Assembly (NCBI RefSeq): GCF_033449965.1
Contig: NZ_CP137761.1
Span: 3,038,001-3,102,000, forward strand
From: Bacillus sp. T3
Lineage (GTDB): Bacteria > Bacillota > Bacilli > Bacillales > Cytobacillaceae
Length of the DNA stretch: 64,000 nucleotides
Direction of reading: 5' to 3'
Both the position numbers and the translations under genes were made by a program. The notes below the pieces were generated by a model, which was not told where the DNA came from, did not search any database, and worked only from the letters and a program-made list of their open reading frames with translations. Of the stretch, positions 25,960 to 34,866 are shown in pieces; the stretch's first letter is position 1, and every line of letters begins with the position of its first letter.

Positions 25960-26721
25960 TTACTCTTGATCATCTTGATTTCGTAAATGTCCAGAACGTT
26001 CGATTTTCGTTTTAAGATATTTTTGGTTGTACTCCGATACATCCCCCCACAATGCAACCCTTTCTGCAACATCAGCACCAGAGTTATTAAGGGCATCCAG
26101 CTTTCTCGGATTATTTGTAATAAGTGTAACCGGCTTAGATCTTAAGGTTTTTAATACTTGAATCGCATCATCGTAGTTTCTAGCATCATCAACAAAGCCT
26201 AATTGAAGATTGGCTTCGACAGTGTCAAGTCCATTTTCCTGGAGAATATAAGCCATTGCTTTACTAAATAGTCCAATCCCTCTTCCTTCATGATTGGCTA
26301 AATAAAACAGAGCCCCACTTCCATGATGAGAAATCATCTTCATCGCTTGCTTTAATTGAAAACCGCAATCACAGCGTTTGCTGCCAAAAATGTCCCCTGT
26401 ATGACATATACTGTGCATCCGTATTAATGCATCCTCGGAATTGGCAAAATCACCATAAACCAACACGCTTGACTGCTGCATTTCAGCAAGATTAGAGGAT
26501 GAAAGCGTACCAATTATTTTCTCAGCATCGTACGACCCATCCTCACAAAAATGGCCAGCCATATTCTCACATTTTAACCAGCAATACCATTGAAAAATTG
26601 TCGTTTCCCCATCTAAATTAACGGGTAATTGAATAGGACCGACTAGATAGATTGATTTCCCATCATTTCGTATAACCGTTATTTTTTCCTTTAAGGTTGC
26701 TACTACTTTTGGATCGATCAT
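25960..26721 (-). CDS. ribA: GTP cyclohydrolase II
   Basis: Opens the imidazole ring of GTP, the first step of riboflavin synthesis. The 253-residue protein carries RMHSICHTGDIFGSKRCDCG, with three Cys for zinc, NHEGRGIGL, and the C-terminal TNNPRKLDAL. It lacks the RibB domain found in many bacterial RibBA fusions, so it is a stand-alone form. The N-terminal 70 residues are longer than in the minimal enzyme. GGAGAA precedes the ATG. No other rib gene is nearby, so this is probably a second copy apart from the main rib operon; that is inference. Confidence 0.9.
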   Translation of the reverse strand: MIDPKVVATLKEKITVIRNDGKSIYLVGPIQLPVNLDGETTIFQWYCWLKCENMAGHFCEDGSYDAEKIIGTLSSSNLAEMQQSSVLVYGDFANSEDALIRMHSICHTGDIFGSKRCDCGFQLKQAMKMISHHGSGALFYLANHEGRGIGLFSKAMAYILQENGLDTVEANLQLGFVDDARNYDDAIQVLKTLRSKPVTLITNNPRKLDALNNSGADVAERVALWGDVSEYNQKYLKTKIERSGHLRNQDDQE

Positions 26722-26825
26722 TTCTCCTTCACCTCAAACGTATATTCTTATTACAAGTCACTTATGATTTTAATTCCTATCATGCCAATTTTCGAAAAAA
26801 TCATTCCTTTGTTCAAGCATCAAGT

Positions 26826-27930
26826 TTAGTTACTTGAAATGGTGGCTAGGAAGTTTTCCTTATAGCTAGATTCCATTTGAAGCTGTTGAGCTTGTTGTTT
26901 GGCGACCTCTTCTTTTCTACTCTCCTCAAAAATTTGAAAAGCACCAGGTTGAGGATTTAATAAGTCAATTGTTTGAATCAATTCGGCCAGCTTTTCAGCA
27001 TCTTTTAATGAACTATTTATTCCAAAGGCACCGGTTGGCGACATCGTATGGGCCGCATCACCTATAAAGATCAGCGAATTATCCTTTATCCAATGATCCA
27101 TAGTACTGCTAAAGACTGATAAATAAACAAAATCATCCCAAGATTGTATATACGCTCTTACCTGTTCTTCTAGATTTGGAAAGGCGGTCAGTAATTTGTT
27201 AATAAACGGTTCAAACGATTGTTTACGAATTTCCGAATAGGTTCCTTCTTTTATATTCCAACCAATCTGGATATAACCACCCTCCTGAGTAAAGAGCGCA
27301 ACCTGCCTTCCATCGACCATCGCAAACCGAATCGTTGGCTCCCAGTTACTTGGTGCAGGAATTTTTGCCCAGAGAAGATCGTAGCCATGCTTTCTTTTAT
27401 TTACCGAAACTCCGGCTAATTTTCTCACGGTTGAAAACCTTCCATCCGCAGCGATAACTAATGATGATTGGATCTCGATTTGTTCCCCATTACATTTAGC
27501 TCGAACACCAGTAAATCTTCCTGTTTCATCTTGAATTAATTCATTCACGATCGTATTCATGTACAGCTGATAATTTGAAAATTGTTTTGCTTCATTTATT
27601 AAGACTTTTAATAAATGGTTTTGTGGAACATGAATATCAAAGTGGTGCTGTGACTCAGTCGGAAATATTGTTTTCAGCCGGTTTGCCATGGTTCCAATAT
27701 TCGATCCTTTCGGTAAAAAGTAAGCCATAATTCTGAATTAGATGAAACAAGTTATGCTTTTTAAGTATAGATTCGCCTTCTTCATTGATGTGTTCCCCTC
27801 TAAATTCCTTGTCAATCGTTGGATTCCTCTCTAAAACTATTGTAGAAATATTGTTTTTTGCTAACAAATAGCCCAATAACGCACCACCTGGACCAGCACC
27901 AACAATCACTACATCAGTTTTGATGTTCAT
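26826..27930 (-). pseudogene. FAD-dependent monooxygenase (UbiH/PHBH type), one frameshift as sequenced
   Basis: A flavoprotein aromatic hydroxylase-type enzyme. The N-terminal frame (27930 downward) has the dinucleotide-binding motif VVIVGAGPGGALLGYLLA. A second frame carries AADGRFSTVRKLAG and the FAD-binding IFIGDAAHTMSPTGAFGIN. The switch falls at a five-base T run (plus 27715-27719); removing one base joins NYGLL to LPKGSNIGTMANR and gives about 367 residues. Both halves are well conserved, so a sequencing indel is likely. Substrate unknown. Confidence 0.85.
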
Positions 27931-28065
27931 TTATGTTTTCACCCCATATTTTGGTTGATTATTATGTTTTCTTTTATGATACATTGTTTCTTATGAAAAT
28001 ACCAGCGGGAGCTTCTGCCAGAATCAAAAGTGGGCTTTCTGGAACATAGTTGAGTAAATTTACGT

Positions 28066-28116
28066 CAAAAGACAGAACCACGTATAGTGTAGTTCTGCCT
28101 TTTGAATGTTTTTTTA
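28066..28116. terminator. Terminator hairpin downstream of the nitronate monooxygenase
   Basis: CAAAAG-AC-AGAAC and GTTCTG-C-CTTTTG pair around a 13-base loop. Seven T follow a few bases later on the plus strand; on the minus strand only a short U-run is inside the stem. It sits just past the restored stop at 28126. Confidence 0.55.
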
Positions 28117-28125
28117 TCCATATTT

Positions 28126-29134
28126 TTAGTCTATTTTTTGAGCATCAATAAAATCTCTTCGTTTAGTTAGGTTCTTATAGGCTAATTTATATTCAGCTTT
28201 TAACCTCTTAATGATTTCCTTTACCTGGTTCAACAGTTTCAATTGTTCCAACACCATGACCAGCGGACCAGATATCACGCCAAGCTTTCACATTATTTTC
28301 AGTTGTTCCTTTGTGCATATGATTAAAATCAATTTCCTTCTTTTTGTCCAAGCGTTTGGGATCAAGACCTGCTTTCACGATGCTTGGGATTAGCATATTT
28401 GCATTCACACCAGAAAAGGCATCCGTTAAGATAATATCCTCGATCGTGGAATGTACTAACATTTTTTGATATTCATCACTCGCCAAACTTTCTTCGGCTG
28501 CAATGAATCTTGTTCCCATATAAGCTAGATCAGCGCCTACTGCTTGAGCTGCCAAAATTCCAGAGCCTGTTGAAATTCCTCCCGCTAAAACGATGATTCC
28601 ATCCCAAAAATCACGAACTAAATCGACGAATGCCAAGCTGTTAATATTGCCAGCATGACCTCCCGCTCCGCTTGCCACTAAAATTAAACCATCCACACCG
28701 GCGTCTGCTGCTTTTTTTGCAAATTTAACATTGCTTACATCGGAGAAAACTAAGCCTCCATAACTATGAACAATATCCACTACTGCTTTAGGACTTCCCA
28801 AGGAGGTAATCACTAATGAAGGTTGATGCTTTCGAATTAGGTCAAATTCCTGCTGGAGTCGACGATATGAACTATGTACGACTATATTCATCGCCCATGG
28901 TGCAATTTTTCGGTCAGGATCCTTTATTTTCGCCTCTGCCAACTCTGAATTTAGCCACTCCATCCATTGGTCCAATACTTCAATTGGTCGGGCATTTGGT
29001 GCCGGAAATGAACCAATTACACCGTTTAGACAGCATTGCTTGACCAGTTCTGTCCCTGAAACCAAAAACATAGGTGCTGAGATAACAGGTAAAGTAAGCT
29101 GCTCGCACCAGCTTGCTGGAATTGTTTTCCCCAT
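28126..29134 (-). CDS. Nitronate monooxygenase / NAD(P)H-dependent flavin oxidoreductase (C-terminal frameshift)
   Basis: An FMN TIM-barrel enzyme of the 2-nitropropane dioxygenase family. It begins LPVISAPMFLVSGTELV and has the phosphate-binding ASGAGGHAG, LAGGISTGSGI and AYMGTRFIAAEES. The uninterrupted frame stops at 28208 after EPGKGNH. However, dropping one base of a CC pair (plus 28224-28225) continues KEIIKRLKAEYKLAYKNL-type sequence to TAA at 28126, the usual family tail. I therefore give the longer extent. AAGGAGG precedes the ATG. Confidence 0.87.
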
Positions 29135-29330
29135 TGCATTGCCTCCTTAAATTTGTGTTCGGTGGTTGTTTGTAATTGTACGCGCGGTTTTTTTCTGAAA
29201 TTTCTGAATATGCATTCATTTTACCGTTTTTTTCGGCTTATGGGAATCTTTTTTGTTTGTGGGAGGTTGTTTTGTAGGTGGATGTTCCAGTTGCATATGT
29301 GCGTTTTTCTAAATTACATCTTTGAAACAA

Positions 29331-29530
29331 GTTTTGCATTTACCTAGTGCTAAATTTTCCTCTTTACGAAACGCAAATGGGTTTTGCATTACCTAGAGCC
29401 TGATTTTTCTCTTTACGTAAACGCAAATGGTTTTGCATTTACCTAGAGCCCGATTTTTCTCTTTACGTAAACGCAATTGGGTTTTGCATTTACCTAGAGC
29501 CTGTTTTCTAGATTTACGTAAACGTAAACC
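29331..29530. repeat. Tandem array of four 50-bp hairpin units
   Basis: Four consecutive 50-bp units begin at 29331, 29381, 29431 and 29481, each with TTTTGCATTTACCTAGAG near its start and TTTACGTAAACGCAAA near its end. TTTGCATTTAC and GTAAACGCAAA within a unit are near-perfect inverted repeats, so each can fold. The array fills the gap between ureD and the nitronate monooxygenase promoter. The remaining 29135-29330 shows only AT-rich upstream sequence. Confidence 0.88.
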
Positions 29531-29604
29531 AGTGTCGCTCGAATACCACACAAAAAAGGGGCACCAACCAATCACTGTCACCCCCTCCAAAGTTCAAAAA
29601 AGCT

Positions 29605-30419
29605 TCAATATTTCCGCCAATCTACAGGGGCCATGTCTAAAAGCTCCCCTCGAGCAAATGAATGCGCAGCAGAGATGATTTTTTCTATCACCCCTGTACT
29701 ATGCGCTAAAATCCTCAATAAGCAGCCCTCGATAGGCAGCAAAGAAATACCAAATCTTGCTTCCTCAATATACTCCTGAAGATGGTACTGAAGTCTCGTA
29801 ATAAAATCTTTGCCAACCCCTTCATCGACGATAAAAAACGAGCCAACATGGGTAAACCCCTCCATTGTTAGCAGCTCTTGCAGATCAATGTCCCCTTCCA
29901 GAAATACATGATCATGAGCAATCAGTTTGTTTCCCTTGTAGATTTTCAACCGAGAGCGAATCCACTCATATTGAAACAAGCTTCCATCCTCAGCCCAGCC
30001 AGGTGTGATGATATCACTAAAAAAAGGATCGCTCCTTCTTCTTTATGAATCGTCGTTTCCTGTAAAAACCGCGAGTCTTTATAGGCGATAAGTGGATCTG
30101 GAAAATATTCGAGCACACTTCCTTTTTTCAACGTGATTTCTGTTAGCTGTCGAACGGGCTTCATCGGGGTACGATACACCTTTGTAGAAGACTGGGTTGT
30201 GAGTGCTAAATGTGATTGTTCATCCAAGTCGATCTTCATCCGATAACAATCACCATCTACAAACCCGCCACCCACATGGATTAAATAGACGGTCGGTACA
30301 GTTCCATCAAGATAAACCGGTCTAGTTATTTTTAATGCACCTTCATAAAAACAATCAGCAACGATCGTTTTATTCACCTTTTTTTCTGCCCTTAGCTCCA
30401 AAACAGCAGCGCGGTTCAT
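29605..30419 (-). pseudogene. ureD: Urease accessory protein UreD, one frameshift as sequenced
   Basis: UreD (UreH) binds apo-urease with UreF and UreG for nickel insertion. The frame from ATG 30419 gives AAVLELRAEKK and YLIHVGGGFVDGD, then leaves frame at a seven-T run (plus A7, 30019-30025). Adding one T restores FFSDIITPGWAEDGSLFQYEW, the signature of UreD, and continues to 29605, about 271 residues. The ATG overlaps the ureG stop (ATGA). The break is most likely a sequencing error, since the remaining urease set is complete. Confidence 0.88.
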
Positions 30420-31030
30420 GGCTTCAGTCCAATGAGTAATGCCTCTCGCTTTATCCAATCCACAACAGCATCTAGACCTATTCCATCTTTTAAATTAGTA
30501 AAAATAAAGGGCTTCTTACCCTGGGCCGCAATTGTGTCCTGCTCCATTATTTCCAAGCTGGCACCGACATAGGGCGCCAAATCAATTTTGTTAATGACAA
30601 ATAGGTCGGATTTGATCATCCCCTGTCCACCTTTACGAGGAATCTTTTCTCCTTGAGCCACATCGATAATATAAATTGAAAAATCAACAAGCTCTGGACT
30701 GAAGGTTGCAGCTAAATTATCCCCACCGCTTTCTACAAAAATTAGATCTAAGTCACGATGAAGTTCTTTTAGTTCATCTATTGCCGCAAAATTCATTGAG
30801 GCATCCTCACGAATCGCGGTATGTGGGCAACCACCAGTCTCAACACCAATGATTCGATCCTCTGGTAGTACTCCATTTTTCATTAAAAATAGTGCATCCT
30901 CTTTTGTATATATATCATTCGTAACAACAGCCATACTGAATTCATTATGCATCGCCCTTGTTATCTTTTCGACAAGCATGGTTTTTCCTGCCCCCACTGG
31001 GCCTCCTACACCTATTTTAATTGGCTCCAA
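30416..31030 (-). CDS. ureG: Urease accessory GTPase UreG
   Basis: UreG supplies GTP hydrolysis for nickel delivery to urease. The 204 residues show P-loop GVGGPVGAGKTMLVEK, the metal-binding CPH of ETGGCPHTAIREDASMN, and the guanine-specific NKIDLAPYVG. It starts with TTG, 6 nt after GGAGGGATTAAA. It lies 49 bp after ureF and is coupled to ureD by ATGA. Confidence 0.95.
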   Translation of the reverse strand: MEPIKIGVGGPVGAGKTMLVEKITRAMHNEFSMAVVTNDIYTKEDALFLMKNGVLPEDRIIGVETGGCPHTAIREDASMNFAAIDELKELHRDLDLIFVESGGDNLAATFSPELVDFSIYIIDVAQGEKIPRKGGQGMIKSDLFVINKIDLAPYVGASLEIMEQDTIAAQGKKPFIFTNLKDGIGLDAVVDWIKREALLIGLKP

Positions 31031-31079
31031 TTTAATCCCTCCTCAATAAACGTATCTACCAAAATATAAACCATTCGGT

Positions 31080-31766
31080 TTACGACATAAATAAGCGAAC
31101 GTGTAAGCTCTCGTGCTTCATTTGCGCGATTTCAAGTCCTGGACTAACTGCCCCAAAATCCTCAAACGTCAAGCTATTAATTGATGAAACGGCACTAATA
31201 AGGATTGGCTGACATTCAACCAGTAACTTTTGACCATCAGTTTGCCCGAGCGGAATCCCGCGGACACCGTTTTGAATCAATGTCGAGACCGCAGCAAACA
31301 AATACGCTGTTATACAAGTATCTGAGTCAACCCGCAAATGATGGCAAACCATCGCAAAGACGATTGATGAATGACCGTAAGCTTCTTTTTTGTTAATGTT
31401 AGTTAAATATTCTTTTAGATTTAAAGATGGATAAAGCTCATAACAAAGCTTTGCCATTCGGGCTCCAATCCGACGATTGCCCGTTCTTGTCTCATTGGCT
31501 AGGCTTGAAACAAATAATAATTGATCAAGCTCCATTAGTTTTGAAAAACTACCAGACTGCTGAAATTCATAGGCAAGCCTACATGCCAACCCATCTGTAT
31601 ACACGAGCTGTTTATTAATATAGATAGACAACGCTTGAAAGAAAGTCCCCTTGTCAGTAATTTGCTCATCTTGGATATAGGTTTCTAACCCAAAGGAGTG
31701 AGAGAAGGCACCAGAAGGAAAGCTCGAATCACATAGCTGTAATAGTGGCAACAACGAACTATTCAT
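31080..31766 (-). CDS. ureF: Urease accessory protein UreF
   Basis: UreF is a helical chaperone that gates UreG activity in the pre-activation complex. The 228 residues begin LLPLLQLCDSSFPSGAFSHSFGLE, the classic UreF start, and include RTGNRRIGARMAKL and VRGIPLGQTDGQK. Its ATG overlaps the last codons of ureE by 8 bp. Confidence 0.94.
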   Translation of the reverse strand: MNSSLLPLLQLCDSSFPSGAFSHSFGLETYIQDEQITDKGTFFQALSIYINKQLVYTDGLACRLAYEFQQSGSFSKLMELDQLLFVSSLANETRTGNRRIGARMAKLCYELYPSLNLKEYLTNINKKEAYGHSSIVFAMVCHHLRVDSDTCITAYLFAAVSTLIQNGVRGIPLGQTDGQKLLVECQPILISAVSSINSLTFEDFGAVSPGLEIAQMKHESLHVRLFMS

Positions 31767-32205
31767 GACGGTGGCCGATATGGCGAAAGGCCTGTTTTAC
31801 TTTCCGTTTTTCACGCATATAAGGTATTTCAAGCTTTTGCAGTAATTCTTCTACTAAATAATCGTATTGGACAAGCATGACCTTCCCTTCAAATTGTGCG
31901 GGTAAATGGCGGTTTCCTAACTGATGAGCAATCTCGCCCATTTGCTGGATGGTTGTCGGCATAATAGTAAGGAGATCATCCGCGTTGACGGAGATAACGA
32001 TCATATTTTTTTCGTCCATGAACAGCACATCTCCATCGACTAGAGACTGGTTTTCTTTTAGGCGAATCCCCAGTTCCTTCCCATGATCGGTGACAACTCG
32101 CTGAACTCGTTTTAACAAATCATCACTTTGCATATACACCCTTTCCACATGCGGGGGTTTTTTCTCTAGTGCCGCAACATTTCCTATTATTCTTTCAATA
32201 ATCAT
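31759..32205 (-). CDS. ureE: Urease accessory protein UreE
   Basis: UreE is the nickel carrier of urease maturation. The 148-residue protein starts MIIERIIGNV after GAGGTGAGAAGG; the reading frame extends further upstream but without a site. It has the conserved QMGEIAHQLGNRHLPAQ with metal-ligand His, and a short His-containing tail (GHRHE) rather than a long poly-His. Confidence 0.93.
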   Translation of the reverse strand: MIIERIIGNVAALEKKPPHVERVYMQSDDLLKRVQRVVTDHGKELGIRLKENQSLVDGDVLFMDEKNMIVISVNADDLLTIMPTTIQQMGEIAHQLGNRHLPAQFEGKVMLVQYDYLVEELLQKLEIPYMREKRKVKQAFRHIGHRHE

Positions 32206-32215
32206 CCTTCTCACC

Positions 32216-33929
32216 TCAAAATAAGAAATAGCGTTGAGCCATCGGAACAGTTTTTGCTGGCTCACATGTGATTAACTTGCCATCCACCTTTACCTCATAC
32301 GTTTGCGGATCAACGTCAATCTTTGGCGTCTCTCCGTTATAAACCATATCTTTTTTCGTGATACTTCTTGTACCTGAAATTGGCTTAACCATTTTTTTCA
32401 AAGCTAATTTGTTTTGAATTCCCTGATTATAAGCACTACTTGACACAAACGTTATAGAAGTCTTATATTTTGCAGCTCCAAATGAAGCAAACATTGGGCG
32501 ATACATCGATGGTTGCGGCGTCGGTATGCTGGCGTTTGGATCACCCATTACACTATAAGCAATCATTCCCCCTTTTAAAATCAGCTCAGGCTTAACTCCA
32601 AAAAAGGCCGGATTCCAGAGGACCAAATCAGCCAATTTGCCAACTTCAATTGAACCAACATAGTCAGAGATCCCATGGACGATGGCTGGATTAATCGTGT
32701 ATTTGGCTAAATAGCGCTTTATTCGATAATTATCACCTATGGAATCACCATCCTGTGCTAATTTTCCACGCTGCTTTTTCATTTTATCGGCAGTCTGCCA
32801 TGTCCGTGTAATAACTTCGCCGACACGTCCCATCGCCTGTGAATCAGATGAAATCATACTAAACACACCTAAATCGTGCAGAATGTCTTCAGCAGCTATC
32901 GTTTCTTTTCGAATTCGCGAATCCGCAAACGCAATATCCTCTGGAACACTAGGGTCTAAATGATGGCAAACCATTAACATATCTAAATGCTCTTCCAATG
33001 TATTGACTGTAAAGGGACGGGTCGGGTTCGTTGAGGATGGCAATATATTCGCATAGCTTGCTGCCTTAATAATATCTGGAGCATGACCACCGCCGGCTCC
33101 TTCCGTGTGATATGTATGAATGACACGACCATTGATTGCCGCTAGTGTATCTTCAACAAACCCACCCTCATTTAGGGTATCGGTATGGATTGCAACTTGC
33201 ACATCGTATCGGTCTGCAACCTTTAAGCTGGTATCAATAGCAGATGCAGTTGTTCCCCAATCCTCATGCAGCTTTAAACCGATCACCCCCGCTTCAATTT
33301 GTTCGATTAATACGCCTTCATCGGAGGCATTACCTTTCCCTAAAAATCCGATGTTCATCGCAAACTCTTCAGCAGCTTCAAGCATCCGATGAATATTCCA
33401 AACACCAGGTGTACAAGTCGTTGCGTTTGTTCCAGTCGCTGGGCCTGTGCCTCCACCGATCATCGTTGTTATTCCTGATGACAAAGCTGTTTCAATTTGT
33501 TGCGGACAAATAAAATGAATATGGGCATCAATTCCTCCTGCAGTTACAATCATTCCTTCAGCTGCCAAGACCTCGGTACCTGCTCCAATTACAATATTCA
33601 CCCCGTCCATTAACAGCGGATTTCCGGCTTTTGCCGATAGCGGCAATCAAGCCATCCTTGATTCCGATATCTGCTTTATATATCCCGGTATAGTCCAAAA
33701 TGATTGCATTGGTTATTACTAGGTCGACGGTTTCGTTTCCGCTTGCAATTGGATGTTGCCCCATCCCATCCCGAATCACCTTGCCACCGCCAAATTTTAC
33801 TTCGTCACCATAAATCGTATAATCCTGTTCAATTTCTAAAAATAGTTCGGTGTCAGCAAGCCGTACCGCATCACCCGTGGTCGGACCAAACATGTCAGCA
33901 TATTGCTGCCGAGACATTTTAAAGCTCAT
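32216..33929 (-). pseudogene. ureC: Urease alpha subunit UreC, one frameshift as sequenced
   Basis: The catalytic subunit that hydrolyses urea to ammonia and carbamate at a di-nickel site. The first frame (from ATG 33929, after GGAGGGG) reads MFGPTTGDAVRLADTELF and GGGKVIRDGMGQ. The second frame has GGIDAHIHFICPQQ (nickel His pair), IGLKLHEDWG with the Lys that is carbamylated, VCHHLDPSVPEDIAFADSRIR and the active-site flap. They join if one base of a four-base run is removed (plus T4, 33629-33632), giving IGKAGNPLLMDG and 570 residues. Every catalytic residue is present, so a sequencing error is likely. Confidence 0.93.
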
Positions 33930-34250
33930 TCATTTCCCCTCCCGTACCGTTGAACCGTTTGTTTTGTTATTTAAACCATAAACCGTCCGTTCTCCAGAAA
34001 AAGTAACGAGCTGCACTTCCTTTTCATCACCGGGTTCAAACCGAACCGCAGTACCTGCCGGAATATTTAAGTGCATCCCAAAGGCTTGGTCGCGCTGAAA
34101 GACTAAAGCTTGGTTGACTTCGAAAAAGTGAAAATGCGAACCGATTTGGATCGGTCGATCGCCTCGATTCATTACTTTAAGTGAGACAGCTATCTTATTA
34201 GCGTTACAAATAATGGGTTCTTTTTTCAATAAGTACTCTCCAGGTATCAT
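33930..34250 (-). CDS. ureB: Urease beta subunit
   Basis: A structural subunit of the urease trimer. The 106 residues begin MIPGEYLLKKEPI and include the highly conserved RPIQIGSHFHFFEVN and GMHLNIPAGTAVRFEPGDEKEV. It starts 15 bp after ureA with AAGGAGG upstream and ends directly against ureC. Confidence 0.96.
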   Translation of the reverse strand: MIPGEYLLKKEPIICNANKIAVSLKVMNRGDRPIQIGSHFHFFEVNQALVFQRDQAFGMHLNIPAGTAVRFEPGDEKEVQLVTFSGERTVYGLNNKTNGSTVREGK

Positions 34251-34265
34251 CAGCCTTCCTCCTTA

Positions 34266-34571
34266 TTATCGAATTGGGTCATGAACGGTCACTAATTTCG
34301 TCCCATCTGGAAACGTTGCTTCCACCTGAATATCTGGGATCATTTCAGGGACCCCCTCCATCACATCCTCGATTCCAAGAATGGTTGCTCCGTATTGCAT
34401 GAGCTGAGCCACTGTTTGCCCGTCCCTTGCCCCTTCTAAAATCTCATATGTAATAATTGCGACCGCTTCCGGGTAATTAAGCTTAAGCCCCCTTTGCTGC
34501 CTGCGCCGGGCTAAATCTGCCGCGACAACAATCATCAGCTTCTCCATCTCCCTTGAGGTTAATTTCATCAT
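34266..34571 (-). CDS. ureA: Urease gamma subunit
   Basis: The small structural subunit, 101 residues, beginning MMKLTSREMEKL and containing LNYPEAVAIITYEILEGARDG and the C-terminal FPDGTKLVTVHDPIR. AGGGGAAAA precedes two adjacent ATGs; either may be used. First gene of the urease operon ureABCEFGD. No nickel permease or urea transporter is adjacent. Confidence 0.96.
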   Translation of the reverse strand: MMKLTSREMEKLMIVVAADLARRRQQRGLKLNYPEAVAIITYEILEGARDGQTVAQLMQYGATILGIEDVMEGVPEMIPDIQVEATFPDGTKLVTVHDPIR

Positions 34572-34656
34572 TTTTCCCCTAATCTATTAATAATAGAGTT
34601 CTCTCGGTTAAAAACATCACACATAATGTAATAAAACCTAACATCAGTTACCTCTT

Positions 34657-34684
34657 ATTATAAAGAATATTCAGATTTAATCAA
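34657..34684 (-). promoter_or_regulatory. Sigma-A promoter of the urease operon
   Basis: On the minus strand TTGATT (34679-34684) and a perfect TATAAT (34657-34662) are 16 bp apart, about 90 bp upstream of ureA. No clear GlnR/TnrA (TGTNAN7TNACA) site was found beside it. Confidence 0.7.
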
Positions 34685-34766
34685 TATCATTAATTCGAAA
34701 ATAAGACATGTTACAATTAAAAATATGGCCCCATGGACAATTTATGTTTCATCCACGTCAGAAGCC

Positions 34767-34795
34767 TTGTATTTATCAGTTATTACGATTAATAT
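34767..34795 (+). promoter_or_regulatory. Sigma-A promoter of glnS
   Basis: TTGTAT (34767-34772) and TAATAT (34790-34795) are separated by exactly 17 bp, 70 bp upstream of the chosen glnS start. No T-box leader is present. Confidence 0.6.
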
Positions 34796-34866
34796 TAGAC
34801 AGTGGAAAATTAGTAAAAATACATATAAAATAAGTAAAAATGTACATAAAAGAAAGGTTGATAAGG

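Noticed and set aside
29331..29530. Possible CRISPR array
   Set aside because: Four contiguous 50-bp units without spacers, and no cas genes.
32216..33929. ureC and other frameshifted genes as true pseudogenes from gene decay
   Set aside because: Each has only one or two single-base indels in repeated bases, with all catalytic residues intact on both sides, and neighbours in the same operons are sound.
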